In this document: positions 26,851 to 35,911 of the stretch, in pieces
Numbering within the stretch: the first letter of the stretch is position 1
Layout of the letters: every line of letters starts with the position of its first letter
DNA from: Stappia sp. 28M-7
Lineage (GTDB): Bacteria; Pseudomonadota; Alphaproteobacteria; Rhizobiales; Stappiaceae
Direction: 5' to 3'
Length of the DNA stretch: 64,000 nucleotides
Assembly (NCBI RefSeq): GCF_014252955.1
Contig: NZ_JACMIA010000002.1
Location: 1 to 64,000, forward strand
Made by a program: the position numbers and the translations under genes
The notes under the pieces: model-generated
Seen by the model: only the letters and a program-made list of their open reading frames with translations
What the model was told of the DNA's origin: nothing
The model's database searches: none

Positions 26851-27375
26851 TTGCCTCTCTCTATTGGCTTATCCCTGTCCGCATTTCTGGTGACGGCGGT
26901 GATGCATCTGACCACCCTGAAGTGGTGCAGTGGTGGGATGGCCAGCATTCCAATGCGGCCCTCCATCCGCGTCCTCGCGGTTCTGACTCTGCTGTTCACT
27001 GCCCATATGTTGCAAATTGGCGTGTTCGCTGTCGCCTTTGCCTTGGCCGAGCGCTGGTTGAACCTGGGCGCATTTGCGGGTGAGACCATCGCGGCTCCCC
27101 TCGATTACTACTATTTTTCGGCAATAACCTACACCTCGCTCGGAATAGGAGACATTTTTCCTACCGGGCACCTGCGGTTTCTGACGGGCGTCGAGGCGCT
27201 GATCGGTCTGTTGCTGATCGCGTGGTCCGCCTCCTTCCTCTACGCGATGATGAACCGCCTCTGGGTCTGGCAGCCCTGCGTGCGTCCGGACGGAACATCG
27301 CAGGACATGTCAGGACGTACGCCTGCGCGCGACTGCCAGCAGGGCAACACTGGCGAGGATGGCGGACATGCTTGA
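26851..27375 (+). CDS. Two-pore-domain-like ion channel protein
   Basis: 174 residues with four hydrophobic segments (about residues 3-22, 40-62, a pore-like loop near 85-100, and 108-130). The loop YYYFSAITYTSLGIGDIFP resembles the potassium-channel filter, with TSLGIGD in place of T-V-G-Y-G-D, so it belongs to the ion-channel-2 superfamily but with a changed filter. TTG start at 26851 follows AAAGGAA. Its 3' end overlaps the convergent nhaA by 66 bp. Possibly part of the ion-homeostasis group with NhaA. Confidence 0.75.
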   Translation: MPLSIGLSLSAFLVTAVMHLTTLKWCSGGMASIPMRPSIRVLAVLTLLFTAHMLQIGVFAVAFALAERWLNLGAFAGETIAAPLDYYYFSAITYTSLGIGDIFPTGHLRFLTGVEALIGLLLIAWSASFLYAMMNRLWVWQPCVRPDGTSQDMSGRTPARDCQQGNTGEDGGHA

Positions 27376-28470
27376 GCCCAAAATGACGGCGATCTTTGCC
27401 GAATCCGCGCGTGCGGGATCATCCAGCGCGGCGGTGACGATGAACAGGCTCATCGTGAAACCGATGCCTGCGAAAAGTGCGGCGCGCAGGGTATCGCGCA
27501 ACGATGTCCCAGACGGCAAACTGCCCAGACCCGCCCACAGTGCAAGGCCGGTTCCCAATGCGACACCCAACGGCTTTCCGATAACAAGGCCCAGGGCAAT
27601 GCCCGCAGCGACCGTATCTGTCGTCCAGTTCGCGGACGCATTGGTCAGCGGCACCCCGGCATTGAAGAAGGCAAGGATCGGAACGACGATGAACAGGGCC
27701 AGAGGTGCGACGCGATGCTCGACCTGTGCGACGGCGCTCAGTCTGAAAGCCGACAGCGGCAGCGCCAGACCGATGATCGCCCCCGCGATGGCCCCTTCCA
27801 GCCCGGACCCAATCAGCCCGGACCACAGCAATGTGCCCGCAACGAGATAGAGCTTGGTGGCCTCGCTCGCGCGCCGGTTCAGAGCCCAGAGACCGCCAAG
27901 CCCGACCGCGATGAGGGCCAGCGACCAGCCGAACTCGGCCTCGCCGTAGAACAGTGCAATGACCAGCACGGCGCCCAGATCGTCAAAGATCGCAACCGCC
28001 GTGACGAAGGCCAGAAGGCCCACGGACACCGCCGATCCGAGGAACGACATCAGGCCCAGCACCAAAACCACATCCGTCGCAATCGGAATCGCCCAGCCGG
28101 GCATCGCTTCGGGGTCGCCTGCATTGAACGCCAGATAAATCGCCACCGGCACCACCATGCCGCCGAACGCCGCAATGGCCGGCAAGGTGGCGCGCCCCCG
28201 CGCCGCCAGAACGCCCGACGTCATCTCTTGTTTGGTGTGCAAGCCGATGTGAAAAAAGAAGACGACCAGAAGGCCCTGATTGATCCAGTCGATCAGCGGG
28301 GCGTCGATCACAACGGGCGCGATGCCCAGCCGCAGCGGATAGTGATGGATGAAGTCGTAAACGCCCGACAGCGGTGAATTGGCCGCACCCATGCCCAGGG
28401 CGATCGCGACGAGCATGGCGATGCCTGCACGCCGTCCTTCGTGCGATTGCCGGGTTTCAACCGCTGACAT
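27310..28470 (-). CDS. nhaA: NhaA-type Na+/H+ antiporter
   Basis: Inner-membrane antiporter exchanging Na+ for H+. 386 residues, about 11-12 membrane helices. The family motif IATDVVLVLG and the paired aspartates in AIFDDLGAVL (Asp163/Asp164 equivalents of the E. coli protein) are present. Divergent from classical NhaA (FDD instead of IDD, and no long N-terminal tail). The ATG shares one base with the APC permease stop (TGATG), so both form one operon. Confidence 0.92.
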   Translation of the reverse strand: MSAVETRQSHEGRRAGIAMLVAIALGMGAANSPLSGVYDFIHHYPLRLGIAPVVIDAPLIDWINQGLLVVFFFHIGLHTKQEMTSGVLAARGRATLPAIAAFGGMVVPVAIYLAFNAGDPEAMPGWAIPIATDVVLVLGLMSFLGSAVSVGLLAFVTAVAIFDDLGAVLVIALFYGEAEFGWSLALIAVGLGGLWALNRRASEATKLYLVAGTLLWSGLIGSGLEGAIAGAIIGLALPLSAFRLSAVAQVEHRVAPLALFIVVPILAFFNAGVPLTNASANWTTDTVAAGIALGLVIGKPLGVALGTGLALWAGLGSLPSGTSLRDTLRAALFAGIGFTMSLFIVTAALDDPARADSAKIAVILGSSMSAILASVALLAVARRRTS

Positions 28471-29807
28471 CAGTGCTCATGCGCTGCTTCCGGTGCCATC
28501 CATCGCGACAGGTAAACACGTTCAAGGACAAAGACAGTGGCAATGCCGATGGCGGCATAAAGCACGATGGCCGGATCGCTTTGAAGTTTCATCGCAGTGA
28601 AGGCGACAAGTACCACGGCGTCGAAAGCAAGTGCCAAAAGAAGAATTGTTGGCGCTGCTCCAACCTCTTTCCGTCGGAAATGGAACACACCCCAATGCAC
28701 AATCATATCCATGATGAGATAGAAGAATGCTCCCAGAGAGGCGATCCTGCCCAGATCGAAGAACACCGCCAGCGCCGAGGCAATCACAACCGTATAGACC
28801 AGCATGTGGCGCTGAATGGCCCCGGTCATACCAAAGTGGCTGTGCGGGATCATCTCCATATCCGTCAGCATGGTCAGCATCCGCGACACCGCGAAAACGC
28901 TGGCCAACACGCCGGATGCCGTGGCCACGGCCGCCAACACGACCGTCAAGTAAAAGCCCACCTGCCCAAGTGCGGGCTCAGCCGCCTGGGCCAGCGAATA
29001 GTCGCGCGCGGCGATGATTTCGTCGATTGTCAGGCTCGCGCCTACGCCAAAGGCCACAAGCAAGTAGACCACCACGCAGATCCCGATGGACAGCATGATA
29101 GTGCGGCCCACATTCCTGTGGGGATCGGTGATTTCGCCGCCGCTGTTGGTGATCGTGGTGAAGCCCTTGAAGGCAAGGATCGCCAGTGCGACAGAGGCGA
29201 TGAAGCCTGTCACTCCAAAGGTCTCGGCCGTTTCTGACGCGGCGGCGAACTGAAACCCGCTTGACCAGAGTGCTGCGATACCGAACAGCGCGATGCCCCC
29301 GATCTTGATCGCCGCCATGATTAGAGAGAATAGCCCGACGGAGCGGTTTCCTGCGATGTTGACCAAGAATGCGAACACGATCACGGCAACCGCCAGAACG
29401 GGCACAAGTGGCCCACCCGTGATATCGAAAGGCCGCAAGACATAAGTTGCGAATGTCCGTGCGACGAGGCTTTCCGCGATCACCATGCTGAGCGCCATCA
29501 AAAGCGCCGCTCCCGCCGCAACCGCCCCCGATCCATAGCATTTCTGAAGGATCATCGCGATGCCCCCTGCCGAGGGCCAGGCGTTCGACATCTTGATGTA
29601 GCTGTAAGCGCTGAAGCTGGTCACGATGGCACCAGCGATGAACGCGAGTGGAAATAGTGGTCCAGCCAGCTGGGCGATTTGTCCGGTCAGGGCAAAGATA
29701 CCGGCTCCGATCATAACGCCCGTGCCCATGGCAACAGCTCCGCCAAGGCTGATCGAGCCTTCGCGGTAGCCGTCGTTTACATCGTGGTTTTTATCGTGTT
29801 TCTGCAT
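28470..29807 (-). CDS. APC-family amino acid/polyamine permease
   Basis: 445 residues, about 12 membrane helices. The start GAVAMGTGVMIGAGIFALTGQ is the APC substrate-binding helix 1 motif. Substrate not evident. Upstream the gene has been separated from its promoter by the IS1380 element, whose end is 26 bp before the ATG. Before the insertion a 41-codon gene ended about 20 nt upstream. Coupled to nhaA downstream. Confidence 0.9.
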   Translation of the reverse strand: MQKHDKNHDVNDGYREGSISLGGAVAMGTGVMIGAGIFALTGQIAQLAGPLFPLAFIAGAIVTSFSAYSYIKMSNAWPSAGGIAMILQKCYGSGAVAAGAALLMALSMVIAESLVARTFATYVLRPFDITGGPLVPVLAVAVIVFAFLVNIAGNRSVGLFSLIMAAIKIGGIALFGIAALWSSGFQFAAASETAETFGVTGFIASVALAILAFKGFTTITNSGGEITDPHRNVGRTIMLSIGICVVVYLLVAFGVGASLTIDEIIAARDYSLAQAAEPALGQVGFYLTVVLAAVATASGVLASVFAVSRMLTMLTDMEMIPHSHFGMTGAIQRHMLVYTVVIASALAVFFDLGRIASLGAFFYLIMDMIVHWGVFHFRRKEVGAAPTILLLALAFDAVVLVAFTAMKLQSDPAIVLYAAIGIATVFVLERVYLSRWMAPEAAHEH

Positions 29808-29832
29808 TTCGATCTGCCTTGGTTGCTATTTA

Positions 29833-31449
29833 GCCCGGATTATTCATGAAAGGGTGGCGAGGGTAGCGTACCCATCTGGAAAGACGTAGTTTTAAGGTGT
29901 CCGATCCAAAAAAACCGCAGTTTCCAGGAGCCGCCCCTCACCATGGCAAAAGCTACATCTTTGCGGCCCGCGTTGTCACCCGTGAATGGCAAACCAATCC
30001 TGCTTGATTTTGATGGTGCAGATATGAGCTCCGATGCCGGGCTGACGCTCTTGCGGGAGATCGAGCGCCGGGATGGGTTGGCGGGTCTGCTGGCATCCTG
30101 CCTCACGGACCTACGCGATCCGGGCAAGGTTCGGCATCGCCTGGAGGAGATCATCCGTTTCCGGATCATGATGATTGCCGCCGGATATGAGGATGGCAAT
30201 GACGCCACCGATTTGCGCCATGACCCCAGCTTCAAGCTGGCTCTGGAACGCGGCCCCGAGACCGGGGCGGCGCTGTGCTCGCAACCGACGATCTCGCGGA
30301 TGGAAAACCTTGCCGACACCCGGTCCCTGATCCGTATGGGCCGGGAATTGATCCGGTTTTACTGCCAGTCATTTGACCGGGCGCCCCGGCAGATCGTGCT
30401 CGATATCGACGATACGTTCGACGCGGTGCATGGCCACCAGCAGTTGCGCCTGTTCAACTCCTACTATGACGAATACGGCTTCCAACCCATCGTGGTCTTT
30501 GACGGGACCGGGCGGCTGGTCGGGGCCTTGCTGCGCCCGGCACGCCGCCCCAAGGGGAAAGAAAGCGCGGCTCACATTCGGCGCTTGATCCGGCAGATCC
30601 GCCGCCATTGGCCCACGACCGGGATCCTGCTGCGGGCGGACAGCCATTACTGCACCCCGGAGGTTCTGGACCTGTGTGACAGGCTGGGTCTGCGCTACGT
30701 GCTGGGATTGTCGAAGAATGCCCGCCTGCAGGAGCGCGTGCAGACCCTGGAGGCTTCGACGGCGGAGCGGTATGCGCGCAAGGGTCAGAAGCTGCGCCGG
30801 TTCAAGACTTTCTCCTATGCGGCCGGGTCCTGGTCGAAAGCGCGCCGGGTGATCGCGCGCATCGAAGTTGGCCCGCAGGGGCGGGACACCCGTTACATTG
30901 TCACCAACCTCGAAGGCGGTCGCGGCAAGCATCTGTACGAGAAGATCTACTCTGCCCGCGGCCAGGCCGAAAACCACATCAAAGCCTGGAAAAACCACCT
31001 CGCTTCGGACCGGACATCCTGCTCGAAAGCCAACGCCAACCAGATGCGGCTCATGCAGCACGGCTGCGCGTACTGGATCTGGTGGAAGCTCCGCGCCGCC
31101 TGCCCGAAGCGCTCTCCTTGGCGACATGCCCAGTTCGACACGCTGCGCCTGCATCTGGTCAAGCTGGCCGCCACCATCGTTGAAAAGAAGACCCGGATCA
31201 CCGTGACGCTGCCAGCGTCCTGTCCCCGCCAGAAGCTGATCCGCCTGCTGTTCGATGCTCTCGCGCCACCAGGACTTGCCCGACGCTGAACGCGCCCCGC
31301 AAACCCCGAAACCTCAACCGGCACAGCCCAAGATCAAGTCAACGACCGGTGTGAAAAGCCGGACGCCGATGCCGCTTGCCCGTGTACGATTAGGAGACGC
31401 GGAGCACACCGTTCGAGGTCGAATCCAAGGATTCATGAATTGTTGGGGC
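29833..31449 (+). mobile_element. IS1380-family element
   Basis: 1.6 kb with 18-bp ends: GCCCGGATTATTCATGAA left and GCCCCAACAATTCATGAA right (minus strand), the ATTCATGAA core being common in the family. Flanks share only TA. It inserted at the last codons of a small minus-strand gene and separates that gene from the APC-nhaA pair. Confidence 0.9.
29943..31289 (+). CDS. IS1380-family transposase
   Basis: DDE transposase of 448 residues. First Asp in VLDIDDTFDAVHG, second in LLRADSHYC, Glu in RGQAENHIKAWK. Full length and apparently intact. Confidence 0.95.
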   Translation: MAKATSLRPALSPVNGKPILLDFDGADMSSDAGLTLLREIERRDGLAGLLASCLTDLRDPGKVRHRLEEIIRFRIMMIAAGYEDGNDATDLRHDPSFKLALERGPETGAALCSQPTISRMENLADTRSLIRMGRELIRFYCQSFDRAPRQIVLDIDDTFDAVHGHQQLRLFNSYYDEYGFQPIVVFDGTGRLVGALLRPARRPKGKESAAHIRRLIRQIRRHWPTTGILLRADSHYCTPEVLDLCDRLGLRYVLGLSKNARLQERVQTLEASTAERYARKGQKLRRFKTFSYAAGSWSKARRVIARIEVGPQGRDTRYIVTNLEGGRGKHLYEKIYSARGQAENHIKAWKNHLASDRTSCSKANANQMRLMQHGCAYWIWWKLRAACPKRSPWRHAQFDTLRLHLVKLAATIVEKKTRITVTLPASCPRQKLIRLLFDALAPPGLARR

Positions 31450-31570
31450 TAGTTGCCCAATCGGCAAAAGCCGGTTCATTCGCTCGGTAGAGGGCGGCCC
31501 GATCCGCGATCTGGGGGCGCTCGGGACTAGGCGGGGCGGGGATTTTCGTTTCCTTGCGGGTCATCCTCAT
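31433..31570 (-). CDS. Small Pro-rich protein with 3' end rewritten by IS1380
   Basis: 45 codons from the ATG at 31570, after GGAG. Reads MRMTRKETKIPAPP then ADRAALYRANEPAFADWAT, followed by SPNNS encoded by the IS end. When the IS is removed the frame reads DWATK and stops, so the original protein was 41 residues and lay directly before the APC permease gene. No family recognised; no membrane segment. It begins just after prs and the intergenic stretch 31571-31664 shows nothing else. Confidence 0.55.
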   Translation of the reverse strand: MRMTRKETKIPAPPSPERPQIADRAALYRANEPAFADWATSPNNS

Positions 31571-31664
31571 ATTCTCCAGTTTCCGGAGTAGCGTTCCGGT
31601 TTGCGCTCAGGACGAAAGCCGACAGATCCTTTCCTACGATCCGGTCTTGTCCGAACTTGCGTGA

Positions 31665-32552
31665 TCAAGGTTCCTTCAAGGCCGAAAGGGTCGTTTCGCT
31701 CAGGATGTCGACAATTCCGATCACGTTCGTTGAATGGGGTATGGTGTCGGTGGATATGATCCCTGCCGCACCTGCCGACATGATGGTGTCCTGCGCGCCA
31801 TCGGCAAAGACCGCGTGGATGACAAGGCAGACAGGCGCGGCGGTTCCAGCCGCAAGCAACCTTTCGACGGCGCGTGCCATCGTGACGCCGGAAGATGCGA
31901 TGTCGTCGAGGATCACTGGCGTGCCTTCGCGCAGCGCCGCGCTTTCGGGGACACTGACATCGACACTGCGGTCACCGGATCTCACCTTGCGCAAGACTTC
32001 GTAAGGCCGTCCGGCCAGCCGGGCCACCTCGGCGACCCATTGCTGGCTTTCGCTGTCAGGGCCTAGAAGAACGGCGTCTGGCAGGTTCGTGCTGATCCAG
32101 GTCGCAAGCAGCGGGGCGGATACGGCGCGCATCGCCGGCATCGGGAAGACATCCTGCAGCCGCGCGATGCGGTGCAGATGCGGATCGACGGTCACCAGCC
32201 AATCGAAACTCTCCCCCAGGAACTGCGCGAACAGCGGCGCGCTGACCGCCTGCCTGGCTTCGAACCGGCGGTCCTGACGCATGTAGCCGAGATAGGGCGC
32301 GATCAATCCGACGCGGCGCGCGCCCATCTCACGGGCCGTGGCCGCCGCAAAACGCAATGGTAGCGCAAGGCGGTCGGGATCTCGCAACGTGGCCAGCAGC
32401 ACCACGTCTGCGCCCTCCAGATCGCCGGGCAGCGAGATCAGGCTTTCGCCATCGGGGAAGTGGTGCCAGTCTAGCACGCGCGGTTCCGCGCCCAGTGCCG
32501 GTGCAAGGCGCTCGGCCAGCGGCATCATCTCGGGAAACGCGACAAGGATCAT
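31665..32552 (-). CDS. prs: Ribose-phosphate pyrophosphokinase (short, archaeal-like)
   Basis: Makes PRPP from ribose 5-phosphate and ATP. 295 residues, shorter than the usual bacterial 310-320. HFPDGES, the flexible loop region PYLGYMRQDRRF, the metal-binding VTVDPHLHR, and the PRPP loop VILDDIASSGVTM are all present. The start overlaps the AMP-phosphorylase stop (ATGA), so the two act together. It is probably a specialised second copy, not the housekeeping Prs. Alternative: another PRPP-linked reaction paired with ribose 1,5-bisphosphate. Confidence 0.9.
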   Translation of the reverse strand: MILVAFPEMMPLAERLAPALGAEPRVLDWHHFPDGESLISLPGDLEGADVVLLATLRDPDRLALPLRFAAATAREMGARRVGLIAPYLGYMRQDRRFEARQAVSAPLFAQFLGESFDWLVTVDPHLHRIARLQDVFPMPAMRAVSAPLLATWISTNLPDAVLLGPDSESQQWVAEVARLAGRPYEVLRKVRSGDRSVDVSVPESAALREGTPVILDDIASSGVTMARAVERLLAAGTAAPVCLVIHAVFADGAQDTIMSAGAAGIISTDTIPHSTNVIGIVDILSETTLSALKEP

Positions 32553-34057
32553 GACGCCTCCCCGGACAGCGTCAGCACCCCGGTCTGGGACTCCGCATAG
32601 GCCAAGGCATAGGCCAGTTCGCCTGGTGTCTCGGCATGAAGTTCATAAAGCGGCTGGCCCCTGTCCATACGATCACCGATCCGCGCCAGCAGGCGAATGC
32701 CGGCGCTCTTCTGACGCGGGGCACCGGCCAGCTTGGCGATGCGTGCAATCCGGCGGTTGTCCACGGCCGTCAATTCGCCCGCATGCGGGGCAAGTATCTC
32801 GATGCGTTGCGAGGCGGTGCCGGGTTCGCGGAAACCGCCCTGTGCCGCACAGATTGCTATGAACTTCGCTTCCGCCGCGCCACTGTCGAGAAGCGCCTGC
32901 GCGCGGTCCCGTCCCTGCCCCACAACGGCGTCCGGCGCTAGGTCCAGAAGATGCCCGGCCAGATCCAGCGCCCGTGCGCGCAGATCGACAGGCGCGTCCG
33001 GCGCGCGCCGCAAAACCGCCAGCACGTCCATGGCTTCCAATGCCGGGCCGATGCCGCGTCCCACAGGAGCCATGCCGTCGCTGATGTGCAGCGCCAGGTT
33101 CAGACCCAACGCCTTGGCCACCGATGACAGCCGGGCACCGAGGGCTTCGGCGGCCCCGGCCGACCGCACCTTGGCCGTGGGTCCGACCGGCAGGTCGATC
33201 AGAACGTGCGTGGCACCGGCCGCCGCCTTTTTCGACAGCACGCTGGCCACCAGCTGACCGGTGGAGTCGAAATCGAGCGGGCGTTCGACACGGATGAAGT
33301 GATCGTCGGCGGGGCTGAGCGCGAGCCCGCCGCCCCAGACGATGCAGCCGCCTTCTGCTTCGACCACCCGGCGCAGCGCATCACCGTCAAGAACGACCGG
33401 TGCCATGACCTCCATCGTGTCGGCTGTCCCCGCCGGCGAGGTTATCGCACGGCTCGACGTCTTGGGGATCAGATGCCCCGCCGCCGCGACGATGGCGACG
33501 ACGATCGGCGTCGTCCGGTTGCCCGGCAATCCGCCGACGCAATGTTTGTCGAGAACGGCCCGGTCCCCCCAGTCGAGCATCTGCCCGGCATCCCTCATGG
33601 CGCGGGTCAAGGCCACGGTCTCGGCCTCATCCAGCCTGTCGCCCGCACAGGCGGTTACGAAGGCGGCAAGCTCGAGATCCGATAGCCGGTTGTCGAGCGT
33701 GTCGCTGACGATCGCCGCGAACCCGGCCTGATCCAGTCTCTCGCCATAGGCTTTCGCCCGGATCATCGACGCCGAAGCGGGCGGTTCAGGGTGCGAGAAC
33801 GCGGCCCTGTCCCCTGCCTGCGCTCCAAGGGCCGCCCAGGCGGAAGACGACAATGCCGCCTCGTCCACGGCAAGCCATGCCCCGCGGGCGATCACATTCA
33901 GGGTCGCGATGATCCAGCGGTCATTCAGATCGATGCGTACACGGGTCTGGGCGGCAAACCCTTCCGCGCGGCAGACATGGCAATCTTCATGCATGTAGAC
34001 GACCGGCTGCCGGTAGGTGTCGATGCCGGAGGGGACAAGCGCAAGCGTATCGGTCAT
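32549..34057 (-). CDS. deoA: AMP phosphorylase-like (thymidine phosphorylase family)
   Basis: 502 residues. Matches the archaeal AMP phosphorylase branch of the thymidine/pyrimidine phosphorylases, which turn NMP plus phosphate into free base and ribose 1,5-bisphosphate. Evidence is the extra N-terminal domain of about 90 residues and the core DKHCVGGLPGNRTTP followed by PKTSSRAITSPAGTADTME. No ribose-1,5-bisphosphate isomerase or Rubisco gene is in the window. Overlaps both neighbours by four bases, so the order MBL-nuclease, phosphorylase, prs is one coupled unit. The symbol denotes family only. Confidence 0.86.
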   Translation of the reverse strand: MTDTLALVPSGIDTYRQPVVYMHEDCHVCRAEGFAAQTRVRIDLNDRWIIATLNVIARGAWLAVDEAALSSSAWAALGAQAGDRAAFSHPEPPASASMIRAKAYGERLDQAGFAAIVSDTLDNRLSDLELAAFVTACAGDRLDEAETVALTRAMRDAGQMLDWGDRAVLDKHCVGGLPGNRTTPIVVAIVAAAGHLIPKTSSRAITSPAGTADTMEVMAPVVLDGDALRRVVEAEGGCIVWGGGLALSPADDHFIRVERPLDFDSTGQLVASVLSKKAAAGATHVLIDLPVGPTAKVRSAGAAEALGARLSSVAKALGLNLALHISDGMAPVGRGIGPALEAMDVLAVLRRAPDAPVDLRARALDLAGHLLDLAPDAVVGQGRDRAQALLDSGAAEAKFIAICAAQGGFREPGTASQRIEILAPHAGELTAVDNRRIARIAKLAGAPRQKSAGIRLLARIGDRMDRGQPLYELHAETPGELAYALAYAESQTGVLTLSGEAS

Positions 34058-35436
34058 CGCGGCCGGTCCAGATAGACGGATTCGAGATGCTCCGGGACGC
34101 GCACGGGTCGCCCAAGTTCATGTTCGACGCGGAACCGCAGTGTGTCCGATGCGTCTGGGTTCCCGTGGGTCAGATAAGTCATCTCCGGGGCGGGATCGGC
34201 GGACATCCAGCGCAGGATTTCATCGGCATCGGCGTGCCCGGAAAAGGAATTTAGCTGAACCACTTCGGCCTCGATCGGGAACTCGCGCCCGAACATGCGC
34301 AATGTCCGAGCGCCCCCGGCCAGCGCCGCGCCGCGCGTGCCACCGGCCTGGAAACCGGACAGCAGGATTGTATTCCGCCGATCGCCGCCGAAGCTGGCCA
34401 GATGGTGCAGGATACGCCCCCCGGTCAGCATTCCGCTGGCGGAGACGATGATCATCGGGCCCTGGCGGGTGTTCAGCTCCTTGGATTGCTCGACCGTGTT
34501 TACCCTCTTGGCGATCTCGAACATCGCCACGCAGTCTTCGCGGCTGACGTGATGTTCGTCGTGGTGGCGGTGATAGATCTCGGTTGCGTCCACCGCCATC
34601 GGGCTGTTGAGGAATACTGGCACGTAGGGAATATCGCCGCGCTCCATCAATCGCGCAATGTGCAGCATCAGCCCCTGCGCCCGTCCGACCGCGAAGGACG
34701 GGATCAGCACCGTGCCGCCGCGGGCAAAGGTGCGTTTCAGGACCGGGGCCAGCTCGGCCTCGGGGTCCGTATCGGGATGGGCCCGGTTGCCATAGGTGGA
34801 TTCGCAGACCAGCACATCGGCCCCGCCGAACGGTCTTGGCGGTCGCATCAGCGGATCGGTCTCGTGGCCCAGATCGCCGCTGAAATGAATAACCCTGCCG
34901 CCGACCTCAAGCCGGATCTGGGCCGCCCCAAGAAGATGCCCGGCCGGAATGAAGCTGGCCGCGATGCCGTCGCCCAGTTCGATCCTCTGATCGAAAGGGT
35001 GCGGATCAAGGCGATCCAGCGCAGCCTTTGCATCCTTGAGCGTGTAGAGTGGTCTTGGGTTCTTGTGTTTGGAATACCCCTTTCTGGCGGCATAGCGCGC
35101 CTCTTCTTGCTGGATATGGCCGCTGTCGGGAAGAATGAGTCCGCACAGTTCCGCCGTTGCCTCGGTGCAAAGAACCCGCCCGCGAAACCCCGCCCGGATC
35201 AGCGCGGGCAGATATCCTGAATGGTCCAGATGGGCATGGGTGAGCAGCACGGTGTCGATGGTGTTGACGCGCACAGGGAACGGTTTGCGATTGCGCGTAC
35301 GCAACTGCTTGAAGCCCTGGAACAGGCCGCAATCGATCAGGATGCGCCGTCCCATGGCCTCGATCAGGTAGCGCGATCCTGTCACCGTTCCGGCGGCACC
35401 GAGAAAGCGCAGTTTCGGACGTGCGGTCGGGATCAT
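34054..35436 (-). CDS. Beta-CASP metallo-beta-lactamase-fold RNA nuclease
   Basis: 460 residues from the ATG at 35436, which overlaps the upstream stop (ATGA). Metal motif HAHLDHSGYLPAL, then SGDLGHE, ESTYGNR and the C-terminal RMMBL region SFSGHADADEILRWM. Such proteins (CPSF-like, YSH1/RNase J relatives) cut or trim RNA with two zinc ions. With the phosphorylase and Prs it could salvage nucleotides from RNA decay, an inference from the coupling. Confidence 0.92.
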   Translation of the reverse strand: MIPTARPKLRFLGAAGTVTGSRYLIEAMGRRILIDCGLFQGFKQLRTRNRKPFPVRVNTIDTVLLTHAHLDHSGYLPALIRAGFRGRVLCTEATAELCGLILPDSGHIQQEEARYAARKGYSKHKNPRPLYTLKDAKAALDRLDPHPFDQRIELGDGIAASFIPAGHLLGAAQIRLEVGGRVIHFSGDLGHETDPLMRPPRPFGGADVLVCESTYGNRAHPDTDPEAELAPVLKRTFARGGTVLIPSFAVGRAQGLMLHIARLMERGDIPYVPVFLNSPMAVDATEIYHRHHDEHHVSREDCVAMFEIAKRVNTVEQSKELNTRQGPMIIVSASGMLTGGRILHHLASFGGDRRNTILLSGFQAGGTRGAALAGGARTLRMFGREFPIEAEVVQLNSFSGHADADEILRWMSADPAPEMTYLTHGNPDASDTLRFRVEHELGRPVRVPEHLESVYLDRPR

Positions 35437-35798
35437 GCCCCTGCTCCCCTGCCCGCGATGGCGTTGTAGAGCCCGCCAAAGATCAGCGCGGCGTACCATC
35501 CGTAAAGAAAGCTCTCGATCAGGCCGATGGCGAAGCCCAATGGCGTCAGCCAGACGAAACCGGGCAGCAGACCGGACCAGACCTCGTACATCGCGTAGCC
35601 GGGAAAGATCAGATCGAAGGCGATACACACAAGGTAGGTCAGAGCCAGAAACAGGCTCAGCGCCCAGCCCAGCGGTACGATGGGAAGAAACGTGCGCCCT
35701 GTCCCGTCATTCGCGCCCATGACGCAGGCCCCGCACGTCATGCGCAGGGCCAGGAAAAGGATCGCCGCGACGGCGGTGAAATAGAGGATGGGCATCAT
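35433..35798 (-). CDS. DUF5676-like small membrane protein
   Basis: 121 residues with four hydrophobic segments. WALSLFLALTYLVCIAFDL, the FPGYAMYEVWSGLLPGF loop and ESFLYGWYAALIFGGLYN match my memory of the DUF5676 family, a small integral membrane protein of unknown role found near heavy-metal and stress genes. The N-terminus has Cys22/Cys25 (CGAC). A weak FNR-like site lies at 35813-35826. Overlaps the nuclease start. Confidence 0.7.
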   Translation of the reverse strand: MMPILYFTAVAAILFLALRMTCGACVMGANDGTGRTFLPIVPLGWALSLFLALTYLVCIAFDLIFPGYAMYEVWSGLLPGFVWLTPLGFAIGLIESFLYGWYAALIFGGLYNAIAGRGAGA

Positions 35799-35812
35799 GG
35801 CGTGTTCCTTTC

Positions 35813-35826
35813 TTGTCGATGATCAA
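35813..35826. promoter_or_regulatory. Weak FNR-like box
   Basis: TTGTC-GATG-ATCAA matches eight of ten conserved bases of the FNR/Anr box, 15-28 bp before the DUF5676 start. So close to the start it would overlap the ribosome binding region; low confidence. Confidence 0.25.
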
Positions 35827-35865
35827 ACTGGATCGCGAACGCCGTTGCCGGTCGGCACCTTGCAA

Positions 35866-35905
35866 GGATGGGTGCGCAACCGGCGCAAAACGCCCATCCT
35901 GCGAG
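35866..35905 (-). terminator. Imperfect hairpin between the Cys-rich gene and DUF5676
   Basis: GATGGGTG and CGCCCATC pair with one mismatch across a GC-rich loop, downstream of the Cys-rich gene stop at 35912. No T-run, so it might attenuate rather than end transcription into the next operon part. Confidence 0.35.
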
Positions 35906-35911
35906 GCATAG

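Noticed and set aside
31665-34057. Full archaeal AMP-Rubisco pathway
   Set aside because: No ribose-1,5-bisphosphate isomerase or Rubisco gene lies in the window.
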